From NCBI GenBank assembly GCA_023078555.1, contig CM041201.1, forward strand, positions 3,665,713 through 3,729,712: a DNA stretch of 64,000 nucleotides, in the 5' to 3' direction. The stretch comes from Ulva prolifera (lineage: Eukaryota; Chlorophyta; Ulvophyceae; Ulvales; Ulvaceae). Positions 11,767-25,805 of the stretch are shown in pieces. The position numbers were made by a program, and so were the translations under genes. The number at the start of each line of letters is the position of its first letter. Positions within the stretch are counted from its first letter, which is position 1. The notes under the pieces are model-generated. The model had not been told where the DNA came from and did no database searches. It was given only the letters and a program-made list of their open reading frames with translations.

Positions 11767-14700
11767 TCAAGTTGCAGCCGCTTGCTTCGCCTCCTTCTCC
11801 TTTTCTGCAACGTAAGCTTCCATGCTCTTCGAGGCCTGCCTTGCTTGCTCACTCTGTGTATCATCTGCCAGCATTGAAAGAGCAGATCTCAGTCTTCTGA
11901 GATTCTTTAGTTCCAGCCCATCCATATTGCTGATGTTTGCGCATGCAAGGGCTGCCGTGGCCGTGGAGACCGCCGACATCAGCATCTCGCGCAGTTGCGC
12001 CTCAGTGATCTTGTCACCCCTTTGATAGCCTTTCCCAGTTGCTGCGGCACTTAGGCAAGCCTGCACCAACACGCATGCATGACCACACTGGCCTGTGTGA
12101 GGTCAAGACAGGCATGCGGAAGATTCAGAAGCCGGGTCAGCTTTCTGTTGTCAGGCATCGATTATCACATCGCCTGTGCAGTCAGACCACATGACCGGTG
12201 AAAACAAGCATGACCCATTGTACATGAAAACAGCCGAGGCCTGGTGTGCAGAACTTCTAGACCATCTGGGCCGTTTGGAGCGTTGCGTCGACCCGAGCCA
12301 CGTACACATACCAGGGTCGTCCACACAGAACGATGCCCAAGTCGCAACAGTGGCGACGGGCTTGTGTGCACAGGAGAGGAGATGGGTCCATGCTCACCTG
12401 AGCCATGTTGGACAGAGCCTTGCAGTACTCATCGCCAGCTGTGGTGAAGTTGGCCTTGCCCAGGGCGTCCTTGCCATTGGCCATGGCATCCAGCAGTGCA
12501 CAGGATGACAAGTAGTACATTGTCCAGGCACCCTCCCACATCGTGCTCTTTAGAGGGGCAAACTTGTGGTTATCCGGGATCGGCGGCCCTAGCGTCTTGG
12601 GCTTTTCCTTCTTCTGCACATGCATTCCTGCTGTCACCGCAGATTCTTGACCTCGACAGCGTGCTCCATGCTGACGCTGTCGCTGTTTGATGCGGTGCAT
12701 GCGGTCTAGTGGCACTGCGGCACTGGCGTTGAGGGCCGCCGCTCCGACCGGCCTTGGTGCACTTTGTGAGCATCAGAGGAAAAGGAAGGGGCGTTGACAC
12801 ATAAGCAAACACACAAGAACGGTGCAACAACAGCACGTGCAGATCCAGCACAACGCACCGTTTCCCAGGCATGCACGTATCGAACGCCTGAGAACGACAG
12901 CTCATGACAGAATACACTGTGAGGGGGACGCTCCGATGATATCATTGCAGAGCCATACAACAAAAACCAAAAACACAACAGGACACTGGCAAACAGCACA
13001 AGACCGGGCTGCACCTTGGCTTGCGCCATGAACTCGGTGCCCTCCGCCTTGAGCCACTGCGCAAACTTCAGGCTGGGCTTGGTCTTGGGGGGCATGGCGA
13101 TGCTGCTCACGTCCGCCATCGACGCAGATCGCGCGTCGACGGAGGAGTCATAGAACGCTAGCAGCCGCTTGATTGCTGCAGCATCATCACACACACACGT
13201 AAAGTCTCAAAACCGCGCAAGGCCCTGAAGGCGTACGCGATCCTACCTACGCTGAAGGTGAACCCTAGGACGCCGCACACAAACACACAAATCGATTGCT
13301 GAAGGAAGGCCCGCACACACACAGGCCCGATAAGCCAGCGCCGAATACACTTATGATGCTTTGATGGTACAAGGGGTGGACGAGACAAACGGACCACCCA
13401 TCCCGCCTACAGTTATTATGTCACACGGGGCAGTTGCAGCGGGAGGTGCCGGCCTGCCTCGGCCCAACGATCACACCGCACTGCAGCAGCATAATACCAC
13501 TCACTTGAACAAAACCTGGACTGCTCAATAGTCGCCAGCTAGCAACTGACCGTTGCAGGCGAATACACAGGGCCAGAGATGCCTCGCAGTGGATGCATGC
13601 GGACGCCCAAGACATCGGAACCTGGCTCCCAGGCGCTTGATATTGAGCATGATGTGGAAGAGGAGAAACAGCCAAAGCCCTAGAGATGCTCACCGCCATT
13701 CTCATCCTTCGCCTTGGCGTCCTTGTGCCCCATGCAGGCGACGATGCGCTTGCGCATCTCCGCTTTGTCGATTCCCTTTAAGACATCACTGCCGTAGGTG
13801 GAGCACTTCTCGACCCATGCAGGCCAAGCCTTGCCAGAGTCCTTTCCTGTTGCGACTTCTGACTTCTCGGGTGCCTTGCCGAAAAAGCCCCGCTTGAAGC
13901 CAGATTTGACTTTTGACTTTGGAGCAGAGCTGGACTCCAACAAAGGCACCTGCAACAGATATTAAGCGTCCTCCGCCAGGCCTTCACACGCTCTCGGGAC
14001 TCACCAGCAGTGCCCTTCACGCAGCCTGCCCCGACAATACCGAGAGGTCTGTGCACAGACTGCAAGCCTGTCAGATGCCTGGCAGCACAACTTGGGTGGA
14101 TGCACCACGCAATTTCTTGCACCCACGGCATGCCGGCAGGCACATCATTCTATCAGAAATTCCAGACTGTCACGATGCAGATTCGTGCTGCACGGAGCCC
14201 TACTTGACGGCACAAAGCGACAACTGCACGTTACTAGCCGGTGGGGCGAGGAGGGCACACTGTAGCAGGTGCGTCTGGTGCAGGCAGCAGCTTGTGCTTC
14301 TTTTTCTGGGCCAGGGGCACAGTGCAACCTGGCGTCTCCTTCGTTGGGTCTGGGAGCTCCTTGACAGCGACCCCGCGCTTGTCCCTCAGGAACTCATACA
14401 AGGTCACCCTGCATCAGCATAGAGAGTAGGCCACACTCACCAGCAAGCAGTACATACAAATCAACACGGCAGCATGCCATACCCGCAAGGGCATCTGCCT
14501 CGGCACTCTAGGAGTCAAGTACACAGGTCTGATGAAAGACAGACAAACACCAGGGGCACACGCCAAGTACAGGATTTGCTGTCGAGTTGGTCATCGACGG
14601 AAACTACATGCTGCAGGCAGGTACTGTGTGAAACTTGAGGGAAATCGTACGTGGGGTGGTCGTGCTCAGGATCATCACACTGGCACTCAGGCTGCATGAA

Positions 14701-17700
14701 CGTTATCGCCTCATCCCAGTCAGCCTTGCCAAACCCCAGCACTGTCTTCAGAGCTTCCCGACCAAACCGCTCATTGACGTCCTCCAACATTGTTTCAGCA
14801 AAGCAGATGGTGTGGTTGTGGCCCTCCAGAGGAATTTTGCCGTCATCGATACCCTTCTGTAGCTTGTCCATGTAGTACATGGCGCTCTCAGCATCCCACT
14901 GCTCCAGTTTCTCCTTGGCTGCAGAAAAACGCACAAGTCAGTGGCCCGGAGACCCTGAGATGTGAGCAGAAGCTGCACAGGTAGCAAGCACAGGCATGCA
15001 GTTGGCGCTGTAAGCGAATGTTACCCTTTGCGGCATGCAAATCTCGGAGGACAGCCAGTTTCAGTGGCCTGTCGACTGAGAGGCTGATGCGGTCAGCAGG
15101 CATAACACAAACAGCCAAGCATGAGGCGCCACTGCACAGAGGCTCAGGGGCGTACGGAATTTGCAGAAGTCCCGGAAAGCAGACAGGAATCGCCTGCGCA
15201 GGTTGGGCTCTGTCTGCTCGAGTTTGACAAGCAGATCGCCCGTGTGCAGGTCGTTCTTGCAGAACTCTTCCTTGCTAATGAATGCCTACACCCACAAAGC
15301 ACTGAAGCCACGAAACATTGCCACTGCACTGCACAAGCCTGTCACTGCCATTCTTTCGGCCCTGCACGTGGACGGTGCAACAGCCTTCAAAGTGCGGTGC
15401 CCATCGATGCCCTCTTGCCTAGCGCAGCCCCACAGACCCTGGAACCAGGCACCAAAATGTGCCAAGCGGCAGCATTGGTGCTCACGCAAATCCCCGCAGG
15501 AGGTTCTACTGACACCTGCAGCCTGCAAAACTTGCAGGCGCAGCGCAGCAACGCAGCTCGTGCTCGAGCAACATCTTCCCATGGTGCAGTTAGGATATTG
15601 GCTGAGGCGCCCGTGACCTGCAGGTCAGCCGTTGCAGGTCCCTGACATAGTGCTGTCAGTGGAGAGCAGCAGCACATGGCGCACCATCCAGGTCCTGACG
15701 TGGTTGGAGATCTTGGAGCGCGGCACGTCTGGCAGGCGGATGCGGTAAATGTCCTTCATGGCGCTGGTCGTGTGCAAGATGAGCTCGATGTCACGGTCCA
15801 GTGGGCAGTGGTCTGCCGCGTACTTCTCCACGCAGCACACCGCGCTGCCACCGTCATCGTCTGCGCCCCCAGCCTGCGCGTTCTCGCTCTTGATCTCAAA
15901 GTGCGCCTGGTGGTTGTAGTCGTGGTGCGCCACGATTGCCCGGATCTGCACGCTTCGCACCACACTTGTCATCGGTGTCGCCACATGTCAGAGTCCACAC
16001 AAGGATGAGGTGTCAGTGAGACTGAGTGCAGGAAGGTGAGGGCAAGGAAGGTGCAACCTGGCTTGGCAGGTGTCAGCCTGCAGCGACCAGCACAAGCCGA
16101 AGCCAAGCTGCAGACCTCCGGCCTGATCGGCCGAGCGACAGGGTGGAGGCCCGCCACACTGCGTCACAGACCGCCTTACCCGCAATCCTGCGACGCCAGC
16201 GTGCGGCGCTGGAACTGGACATGAACCTGGTCGCTTGACCACAGCAGCACAAACCTGCTGTGGTCACCTGGTGGTCACTACCTTTCACTCCCAGCAGCGT
16301 GTGCAACAAGCACATCCAACAGCACACAAGTTGATGTGCATGGGTATGCATGAGCTGACTGGCACTGCTACTTGGACTGCGATGCTTGGACGGGTGCGGC
16401 CCACGGCCAGAGTATCAGCCACGTGAGTATATTAGGCACGCAACGAGTCGCCGTAAGCTGTCTCTCAAGCTACCCCACACAGCCGGTGATGCTACCCCAG
16501 CTTGCGCCACCGCGCTGATGTGATCTAGAATCTGATGTGGGGGGCTGAAGGCGGAGAAGTTGGCAGGGGCACGCCTGGTCCTTGACGCTCAGGTCAAACT
16601 TGTCCGTGTCAAGGGCCATAGTCTCGGTGATGCGGAAGGCGACGCAGTCGAGCCCATCACAGTCTCGGGCGTTGACGTCGGCGCCTGCGTCCAGCAGTGC
16701 CTCAATCGCCGCCGGCGAGTGCGCATAGAACAGCGGCGTGCGGCTCGCAGCGTCCACCGCGTTGGCCATCGCGCCGTCCTTGTATGCCGCTAGCTCCTGC
16801 ACAAAAATGCAAACACATGCGTGCTGAGAGCTCCAGTGGAGTGGTGCAGGAAACCTCAACCCGTCACAATGACACACTGGCGGCAGTGAGAGCACGTGCC
16901 CATATCGAGCAAGGCCCTCGCGACCTGATGCTGGCTATGACCTAATCACGCGTCAGCGCCAGCAGCACGTGACTGGCGGTGTCTCCAGTAGGCGGTGACG
17001 AACGCGGCAGAGGCGGGGGCCGCACCGTGACGACGCCGCGGATCTGCGACGGCTTGAGCTCGCCAGGGGCCATCAGCGCAGTCATTGCAGCATAGATGTC
17101 CACCGACTTACCTCCCACAGCGACATCGGCCCAGGATGAGCCGGCCTTGCAGAGCCAGTGCAGCGGCGTGTCGCCGGCGTCATTGATGGGCGCCATCGGG
17201 TCCACGCTCGGCACGGCCAGCACCGCAGCAACGCCCTCGGACCAACCCCGGAAGCAGGCCAGCTGCACATCCAGCCGGGCAGGACTCAGCATAGTTGGCA
17301 CTGCGCAGCACTAGTGCGACAGCACCCATACAATATCCATACAGATACAAACGGGTTCACATTCGCGCAGGGGGGGGGGGGGGGGGGGGGGGGGGCAGGC
17401 AACATGGTGAATGTAGATCCCTGCCGATGCTGGCGATTCGTTGCACACGAGCGAGCGAGCGCTGCTGTTGGTCAGAGACTGCGGCGAACAAACCCATGGA
17501 TATGGGCACACAGTCACACACATGCCATACAGCCGCACACCGCAGCCATGTTGACGTCCGCCCAATCTGCAGTCGCCTTGAAGTCGTTGTCCGCAATGTG
17601 CTGCACGATCAGGTGAAGCACGTCCGGCGACGTGCCCCAAAGCGCCTCGATCAGCAGGTCGCCCGAGTCCTGGTCCAGGCCGCGCAGGTGGAACGGGAAG

Positions 17701-20700
17701 CCCAGCTGCTCCCGCATCGCCACCAGCGCGGCCCCATCAAGGTTGAGCAGCCACTGCAGCACCTTGAACGCGATCGGCGCGGTGCGCTGCCCGCCGGGGT
17801 CGGGCAGTCCGCGGCCCGCGACGATTCCGGAGGCAGCGCCGACGAGCGCGCGGCCGAGATCGACGTCCGCCTGGGAGGCCGTGGAGCTGAGGTGCTCGGC
17901 GCCAGGCACGATCGGCTTGCCGTCTTCACTCGTGTCGGCGCTGCCCGGAACCTACGGTCAGCACATTCGTTGAAGCGTGGAGCTCGCAGCTGCCTGGGGA
18001 TCTGGCACGTGCTGGCGGGCCTGCTGCTGTGACTGGTACGCTGAGCACATGCATGAGCTCTAACATGGGACTCTTGCGCAGAGCTGTGTCAACAGAGCCA
18101 GACACCAGGGTTCCAGCATCCGCCATGGCCTCTAGCAGGGGAGGAAATGCGCACCGGCAGCAGATCGGAGGTCCAGGGCATGAGGTTGCACACGGGGGCG
18201 CCGGAGAGGGCTGGCCCTGACAGAGTGCGGGCCTTGGACACGAGCGCCTCCAGCGCCAGCCGCGCGTCCTCTGCATCCTCCCACCTGCACACCCAAGCTG
18301 CTGATCAGCTGCGGAGCAGCCCGGCGCCTGGCGGTGCCTCCCCTGCCATCGACTCTGCTCTTGCCACCTGTGGAAGGATCAGCACATGCAGGGAGCACCG
18401 CACACACGCAGCACACCTCGACAACTCGCAGTGAACCGAGACTCAGGTGCCACATCCGATCTCATGCGCAGACCAGAGCAATCACAAGCAGCCTGCGTCG
18501 TCTCAGCATCTCTGCCCCCGCGATCTCACCGTGCACCTCTGGACGCCAAACAGTGATCGTCGAACACTCTGACATGCCTGTGAACAGACACACCGCAGCA
18601 GAGCATGGCAGACCGTCAGCAGAAGCAGCGAGCGTGCCTACCAGCACAGCTGCTTGCTGTTCTGGGGAAATGGACCATACACTGGGCGCAATCGACACGC
18701 CGACCACCGCAACCACACCTACCCAGTGTGCCTCGAAACTGGTCCCGGAGTCCATCAACGTTCTTCCCCGACATGCACCTCTTCACACCGCATGCAGGAC
18801 GCCATGCAGTGCAGCAGGCCAGTCAACAAACAACGCATATCAGACAGAGCATGGGCGTTTGGGGATGTCAGAGCAACAGCCACCATCTACGCTTGTCCTC
18901 CAGAGCTGATATGATCCACCCTTCAGTATCCTGGTGAATCTCAGGTATAACGACGCAAACACACTCGACCGAGCAGCAGGACAAGTGGGGCAGCGAGCCT
19001 GTTAACGCTCTGCACAAACTCCAGCATGGGAGTGCAGGTGCAGTTCTCTGAGAGGGGCACGTCGCCGTCGCCCTGCATGCTCTCGACGCGCCACTCCGCC
19101 AGCGGCACGGCCGCGCCGGGCTCCGCCTCCACCTGCCGCAGCGCCGCCCCGACGACATCAGGCACGCTGTTGCAGCTGTCATACACCTCTCGGCTGAGGG
19201 TGTGCTCGTCCTCGTCCGTGCCGGTCGCGCTGGCCAGCAGCGCCTGCACGACCTTGCCGTCGCCTGCCATGCCTGCATAGCCTCCCGTCCGTTGGGGTCA
19301 CGCACATGGACCGCACATGCCGCACAGCTCTGGCCTGGCGCACACGTCCCTCCCATCAGACGTATCCTGCGGATGTGGCAAGCTCAATCTGGTGGGCCCA
19401 GACTGACACACACCGTATAGAAGCTCCTGCTTAGCACCGCATGATGGGCAGGACAGCATAGAACGCAGCCCCTCCAGGTACATTGCAAATTTTGCAGCCG
19501 GATCGGCAACCACACATGCCTGCAAGCGTTGAAGGACAGCGCTCCTGTCACAGCAGCTGCTAAAGTGTCGGTGCACAAGCGGAGCGCACCCTCTGCGAGC
19601 ACCGCCGACAGGACGGGCACGTCCCGGCTCAGCATGAACTTGCGCCAGATCTCAGAGCGGTACTCCTCCACAGCATCGCCGTCGCCGCCGGCCGCCTCGT
19701 CGCCTCCTTCCGCCTCTTCAACAGCGCAGCTCGGGAACCAAATGCGCTCAAACTCGGCCGGCGCTACGTTCAGCTTGAGAGGCGACGGCACGTGGATGGA
19801 GGCAGCAAGGAGGCTGCCAAGTGTGGTCCCCGCCGATGCAGGCGGCACACACGCGTTGATCCACTTCTCGCGGAGCGGGCACGCATCTGGGATGGCACGA
19901 GCCAGGTACAGAGCCTCAAGGCCAAACTGCTGGCCTGCCGCCTACACATCAATCGCAGAATGCTGCCACTGGCACGCCCTCACCGAATGCAGCAGAAGCC
20001 TGCGCGCGTGCCAACTGAACTGACGACCCAGACAGACAGGCAGACACATCACCACACCCGCCGAGTGCCCTACCTTCCAGACTGATCGCTGCCCCCTCTC
20101 TCCCACCTTCCTCCCCCCGCCCCAGCCACATACACAGCTGCTGTAGCTCAGCCATGCCTACTGAGACTGGCAGCCGGCGGGCGCCTGCACATGCGGTACC
20201 GTACATGCCCGTGCAGGAGCTGTGACAGCACTCTCGGCACGAGGGCTCGCCGAAGGAGCAGGCCCAAGCAGTCGAAGGCGATCACATCCTCCTGGATGCC
20301 CCTGCTGCTCATAAGGCTACTGCAACGCTGGTGCCGTCCATGACACGTTCTCAACCTCCAGGCGTGAAGACCCTGCCTACGTCTGACACGCATCGATGCC
20401 CAGGCGAGACATTCGGTAGAGGCAGAATAAGCAGGGAGGCCGCACCATGAAGTGCTCCAGTGCACTCTCACTGGCCGCAAAGTCTGTGTTCAGCGATGCC
20501 CAGAAGGTGTAGAACTGGCTTGGCAGCATCCGCGTCAGCTCCAGGCCCTTGGGAGGTGAGCTCATGTGCACAGCCATCAGATGGGGGCTGCTGAAGACAC
20601 TACTGTCGAAGCCACACTCCGTTAAGGACTTTTCTCGCCTGCATGGAGGTCAGCTGTCTTCCCGGGCAGGTTGCAGAGTCTGCAGAATGCAAACACTGGG

Positions 20701-22027
20701 CGGGCAAGCGCTGGCGAACGGGACGCACGCAATGAGGACTGCAGAGGCACTCAGCCAGTAGGCTTGAGGGATCGGGACAGCTGCAACTGAGGCTGGCGAC
20801 GTCACCATGGAGGCGGCAGCCTCGGTGACCTTCTGCATAACGGCTGGGCAGACGGGTGTCAAGGCTTCTGCTGACTTTGCCACTGCCGCAGCATCTGCTT
20901 CGTTGCTCAACATGACCGACGCGAAGGCTTTGATGAGCTCCTGCACGTGGTGTGTCGGTCAACAAGTTTGCCGGCGTGGCATCACGACACTATTACAGAA
21001 CTCAACGCACTACATTTGGCTACAGGGGATGTTCACTCCAGCACGGGAACCCCTAAGGCCAGCAATCATAGAGGGTGGTGAGCACAGGAGGCATCCCTGA
21101 ATCCACAGCAGCGTTGGGTGGAGGAGCTGCGTTGCACACCGTCAAAACCAGCTCCATCGGGAAGCCATGGCACAACATCGCTGCAGCGGCGATGGCAGAT
21201 ACAGCTGTGCTCCCATTCTTCATGTGGAACGTGCGTGGGCCACAATCGTCTCCGTATGTACGCAGGAACTTCTCGAGCATGACTGCCCTGTTGTTGCAAG
21301 CATCTGCGGTCGTTTGCAGCTTCTGCTCATGGACAGGACAGAACAATGGCAACAGTGCCAGAAACACTGCAGGTGTGACCCCAACGAAAGACCGATCTTC
21401 AACAGACACCTCAATAGCTTCATGTGAAAAATCTGTGGCACAGCTTGCCTCGAGCATCGCGTTCAAGACATCCTCGCTACCAGATTTGACAGCCTCATGC
21501 AACAATGGCAGTTTCCCATCATCCAGGTTTGTCTTCTCCATTTGAGGAATGTCGAATACGTTCTCGGCAAGCATTCTCTTGACGAGCTGCCCGGCGCCTG
21601 AAGTGATCGCCAACTGCAGCACTGTCACGCCGGAGCGTGGAATGGGTCTGCATGGCATGACGAATGGTGATCGATATTTTCTATGAGCTTGCAAAGTCCC
21701 TGAAGCAAGAACGAAACAAAGGCCAGGACGTCTTGAAGATGAAAGGCCAAGAATCGGACTTGTTTACAGCTTCAGTGTTTCCATCTGCGATATCTTGCCT
21801 CAATGCTTCCATAATGCTGTCGGCTGTCGACTTGGCATTGACATTGATTCCGGGACGTGCCATAGCGACATGGAGCTTGCAGGCCCCGGCATCGATATCG
21901 CCGGCAACACCCGCGGCAGTCTGCAGCCCAACTGTGGCATTAAGGTTTCTACAGAGGGTCGGGCACAATGCCAAGCTGTGATTCATCATACCTTCGCCCC
22001 CTGCCCCTTCGATTTCTTAGGAGCCAT
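11767..22027 (-). CDS. Large ankyrin-repeat protein with unrecognised C-terminal half
   Basis: About 18 exons were followed on the minus strand. The first is short: ATG at 22027, MAPKKSKGQGAK, donor GTATGA at 21991. The next starts at 21920 (TAAGVAGDIDAG). Ankyrin-like exons follow near 21.6-21.1 (VTVLQLAITSGAGQLVKRML), 17.30-16.95 (DAGDTPLHWLCKAG) and 16.80-16.56 kb (TPLFYAHSPAAIEALLDAGA). Further helical exons lie near 20.95-20.65, 19.85-19.5, 19.27-18.95, 18.29-18.13 and 17.91-17.52 kb. The C-terminal half (exons near 15.97-15.63, 15.29-15.14, 14.92-14.64, 14.42-14.25, 13.95-13.69, 13.19-13.02, 12.63-12.40 and 12.07-11.77 kb) matches no family I know. Its joins are clean, e.g. EFMAQAK to KKEKPKTLGPP, and SNMAQ to ACLSAAATGKG. 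The last exon ends at a TGA, 11769-11767. The SVKDQ exon near 16.56 kb seems to use a GC donor. Several middle joins are unresolved, and this could be two adjacent genes. Ankyrin repeats suggest protein binding; nothing more specific is supported. Confidence 0.65.
17370..17395 (+). repeat. 26-nt homopolymeric G tract
   Basis: An uninterrupted run of 26 G residues lies in an intron of the ankyrin gene, between the exons near 17.30 and 17.52 kb. On the transcribed strand it is a C run. The length may be unreliable in any assembly. Confidence 0.9.
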
Positions 22028-23831
22028 TGCGGAGTCTCAAATGCAACACGCTGGGCAAAAGTCGTAGGATGCAGTAGACAGCGAGTACCGAATCTAAATT
22101 TGCGACATGCTTGCGTCCCAATTTTTGCTTCACGTCTCAAATAGGTTTGGCCGGGGCACAACGCACAGAGATCCAGTGCCTGTGTTAGGCACCTGTATCA
22201 GGCGCAACATGAAAGGAATACCTTGATTGCGTCAAGGAAGCACAAGTACTATCATGACGGCCGTAGATTGTGCTCAGGGTGCGTGCTAGCGCCAGTGTAG
22301 AGGGGCAAGTCTCGTGAGTCACGAGTCGTGACCCTGCAGGCCCAATGCCAGCACGACCAGACTGAATTGCATCCCACGGCGACGTAACGCGGGATTTCAC
22401 GCGTCGGATCCTGCCGCCAGCCTCGTTACAATGGGAAAGGTGCCTTAGCCACGCGAAAGTGATCGCCAGTCATGCGCGACGGCACCGTCGTCGTCGCCGT
22501 CGATCCACGTACAAAAGCAAAAGACATGTATCTTTCGTTCAGAGCTGTCGTCTGCATCAAAGCTCACACCAATGCCAAGTCATTGAACCATGTTCACGAG
22601 ACCTGAAGTTGAAGCTGAGCATTGCGTGGCCATCGCGGCAGCAGCTCATTGCACCGCTATCGCATTCAACTGCAACTTGCAATTCCATTGTGCTTTGACC
22701 GCCGCGGCCTCTGCGCATGCTTGGCGTGGCACCGCCGCGCCTGTTGCACTTTGAACAACATTTTCGACCCCAAGGATTCCGAATCATGCGCTCGATCGGA
22801 CTGAACTCAACTACAGGCTGATATCGCGGACGTCGCTGGACTCGGGTCCCCTGAAAAATCTAAAGTCGGGGCTGCACATTTCAGCATCTTCGATTTGGTT
22901 GCCTCGTGGCGGATTCCGTCCGCGCCGGCCGCAGTGGCTGCACACAAATGCGCAGATTACACAATTCTGCTCATGCCTTGAATCGCGGCGTGGCAGGCGC
23001 ACACCTCGGTCAAGCGTAGCCGCTTTGCGAGATGTCACCCTTCAACCTTACCCACTGTTTCATGCACCGACTGCAGCCATCCCGTAGCCTGTGCGGGAAG
23101 CGAGCGCCGCCGTGTCACCACGTAAGGACCGCTAGTGGATGCCCGCTGCGGCAATCTCCAGCTCTGCTTGCCGTGGTGGCCTGGCGTTGCAGTGATCTTC
23201 AGAGGACGGCAGTTGCGTTCAAGCGCGTCTTTTTCAGGTTTCCGTACGTTTCGCGGTTAAGCGTTTATCATGAGCGTACGAAAACGCATGTTTATTGCGC
23301 ACTTTACGTGTTCTGGAGGGTAGCACCCCTTGTTACAAACACTCCTAGCCACCAGCTGCCACCGGCCAGACAGCTGACCGATGCTGCGTTTCGTCAGTGC
23401 ATGGCCCTGTGAACAACCCCCCTGCCTACGCCATAGCGTCGTGTACACGCTAGCCACAGTAGTCGCATGAGATTGCAGCTGTGTGCAGTGTGCCTATACG
23501 TCCATAGATCGTGCCACCAGGCATATTGGACAAAAGTGGCTATGGGCGCCTGCAGCGACTAGCCAGTGCTTTGCAACTCACACAACGCTGTCTCCAGGTC
23601 ACCCAGACCGAGTTCTACTTTGCAAACGAATTTTATTATTCAGCGCACTGTATGTTGAAAAGCTTGATTGCAACTCTGCCAGGCGCAACATAAGCTGCAT
23701 GCCACGTGTAGCCTGTACAGGCTATAGCCTGTATACATACACATTAATAACATACAAATTAATAAAACAATGTGACATTATACATTAATCCTTGTAAAAC
23801 ATTGACCATTTAATGGCGGCCTAGCTGCACA

Positions 23832-23917
23832 ACACACCGGTACCACAACGTACACTGTTCCCCCAAGCGGCTGCGCAGCCGCTTGGGGGAACAGTGTACG
23901 TTGTGGTACCGGTGTGT
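23832..23917. repeat. Perfect 86-bp palindrome (43-bp arms, no spacer)
   Basis: Every base from 23832 to 23874 pairs with 23917 to 23875. The arms contain GGTACC (23839-23844, 23905-23910), and the centre is CTGCGCAG. Pairing stops abruptly at both ends (A/G and C/C mismatches at 23831/23918 and 23830/23919). It could be a hairpin element, an inverted duplication, or a fold-back sequencing/assembly artefact. Confidence 0.95.
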
Positions 23918-25589
23918 GCGCACTGAGCATGAGCGCTTGGAACGCAGGCCTCGCTTGGCACTGGACGTGGCCGTATCAATCAAGAAGACAGAACCGAGCA
24001 TCATTCCTCATTTGCACTCAAAAGTGCACGGTCCTCAGCATCACGGGGTCGAGACCATACGGGGGCCCCGCCCATTGCAGGTCATGTCTGCAGGGTGGGT
24101 GTCGCGCATGCAGGGTGTGTGCCGCGCATGTGCTGTCATGCTCTATGACACCCTCAAACGAATTGATTAACCGCTATAGCTGCGCTCACAGTCACAGCGT
24201 TCAGTCAGAATTATCAATGTCCGTTTGAGGATATGGCTAAGTAAATCCGCACTTGCCTTGCTTTACTGTACACTGCTCTGGACAGCTGTTCATGCATAGC
24301 GGAATGTACCACCCCAGAAGATCTAGATCGATCACAATCCGGCACTGAAGCCGTGGACGGCGGTCCGCTGCAGCAATGTCTCACAGCAACACTGACTTGC
24401 AGCACAAAGAACTCACCCAGGCCGAATTGCGGCGACGCGGCACGGTGCACGCGCAAAGCGCCGCAAACATGCCAGGAGCAGCTGCTCTAGCGGCGTGTGC
24501 CGCACGGCTCGGATTCACCGCTCAGGCCACGCCCTTACGCCTCGCAGAGGCTCGCAGTGCGCTCCGCGCTGCTCTTGAATAATGTACAGGCCTTCATCTC
24601 CCTCCTCAGAATCTGCCCAGTGATTTGAGTGGTGCATGTGAAGGAGGCTCCACGTGGTACCAATACTGGATCCTTCGCGGGCCGCGCTCCGCAGGGGCGC
24701 ACGGAGCGCTGCGTCTCTTCTGTCAACATCTGTCTCGAGGCATGCCAAGGGACGCCACCTCTCTCTCGTGAGGGAGCGCACCTCGGCATCACCGGACACC
24801 CAATCGGGCGCGCACCACACTCAGCCCACGACCAGGCATGCGCAGGAGCATGCACCCTGGCCCAGCATCTGGCTCGTAGCTTATGGCGCGTGTGCAGGGC
24901 CCAGCATGGCGTATGCACGTCAACTCTGCATCACCGACCGGGGGAAGCACGCTGGACAGCCGTGACAATTGAGCGCGCAGCATGCACAGCGTGCAGCATG
25001 CACAGCGCGCAGGAGACCGGCAAGCACGAGCTCAGGGCAGGCTGCATCCGCCACACTCCTAGCCAAGCCACGCTCGCGCAGTGCAGCAGCAGGCGCGTTG
25101 TGTGAAGCTGTCGGTAACAGACAGCATGATCGCACTAACGTCATTGTGGCAGCGCAGGGAGCCCCTGTAGAGCAAAGTGTCCACAGGTACGTGTACAGCT
25201 GGTCTGTATGCGCGCTGGTCAGCGATGAATGCACGAGTGGCCCCGGCCTGCCGAAGATAAGGCCAGTGTGGGTGTGTTTTAACGGTAGAGGAGGCAGATA
25301 GCACTGCAGGAACGGCATATGCAGCCTGAGAGCAACAACGCCGCACACCCAAGCGGCAGCAAACACCCCACGCAAGACACGCAGCCACCTAGCACCACCG
25401 ACATGCAAGTCAAGCCATCCGTGCCTCGCAGCAGCGGTACTGCGGGCACTCACACGCATGCGTAAAAACACCCACGCACCCACAACCCGGGCCTGGCCTG
25501 GGTCGTCTGTGCTGATCAAAGCCACCAATCGCAATGGAAGGCGACCTTCGCCGAACCCGACCACGGCTGCCCAACACAGCATTGCCCAG

Positions 25590-25805
25590 ACGAGAGTGTG
25601 GGTGGGTATTTGCGTGTGCGACGGCGTGGCTCTGGGTTGGTGGCGGAGCTGGTGTGCGTGGGAACTGTTGATGGATAGCTATGTCTGGGTGATTTTCTGT
25701 GTGGAGCGTTCATCTCGACTTGCGTGTGCAGGGGCTCATGTGTGTGTGGTGCGTGTGGTGCCTGTGGTTCTACATGCCTCTCCGACTTCCGTCCTTGTAA
25801 AATCA
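25590..25805 (+). repeat. GT-rich dispersed repeat copy
   Basis: This G/T-rich block ends at 25767-25800 in a segment resembling the end of the foldback arm at 3665-3707 when reversed: GGTTCTAC, then GCCTCTCCGAC, then CCTTGTAA. The same module occurs at 4115-4150 and 45527-45566, so it looks like a dispersed family with a conserved end. Confidence 0.5.

Noticed and set aside
24920..25582. 220-codon minus-strand frame
   Set aside because: Cys/Leu/Ala-rich text without a motif; competing frames on the other strand are equally open.
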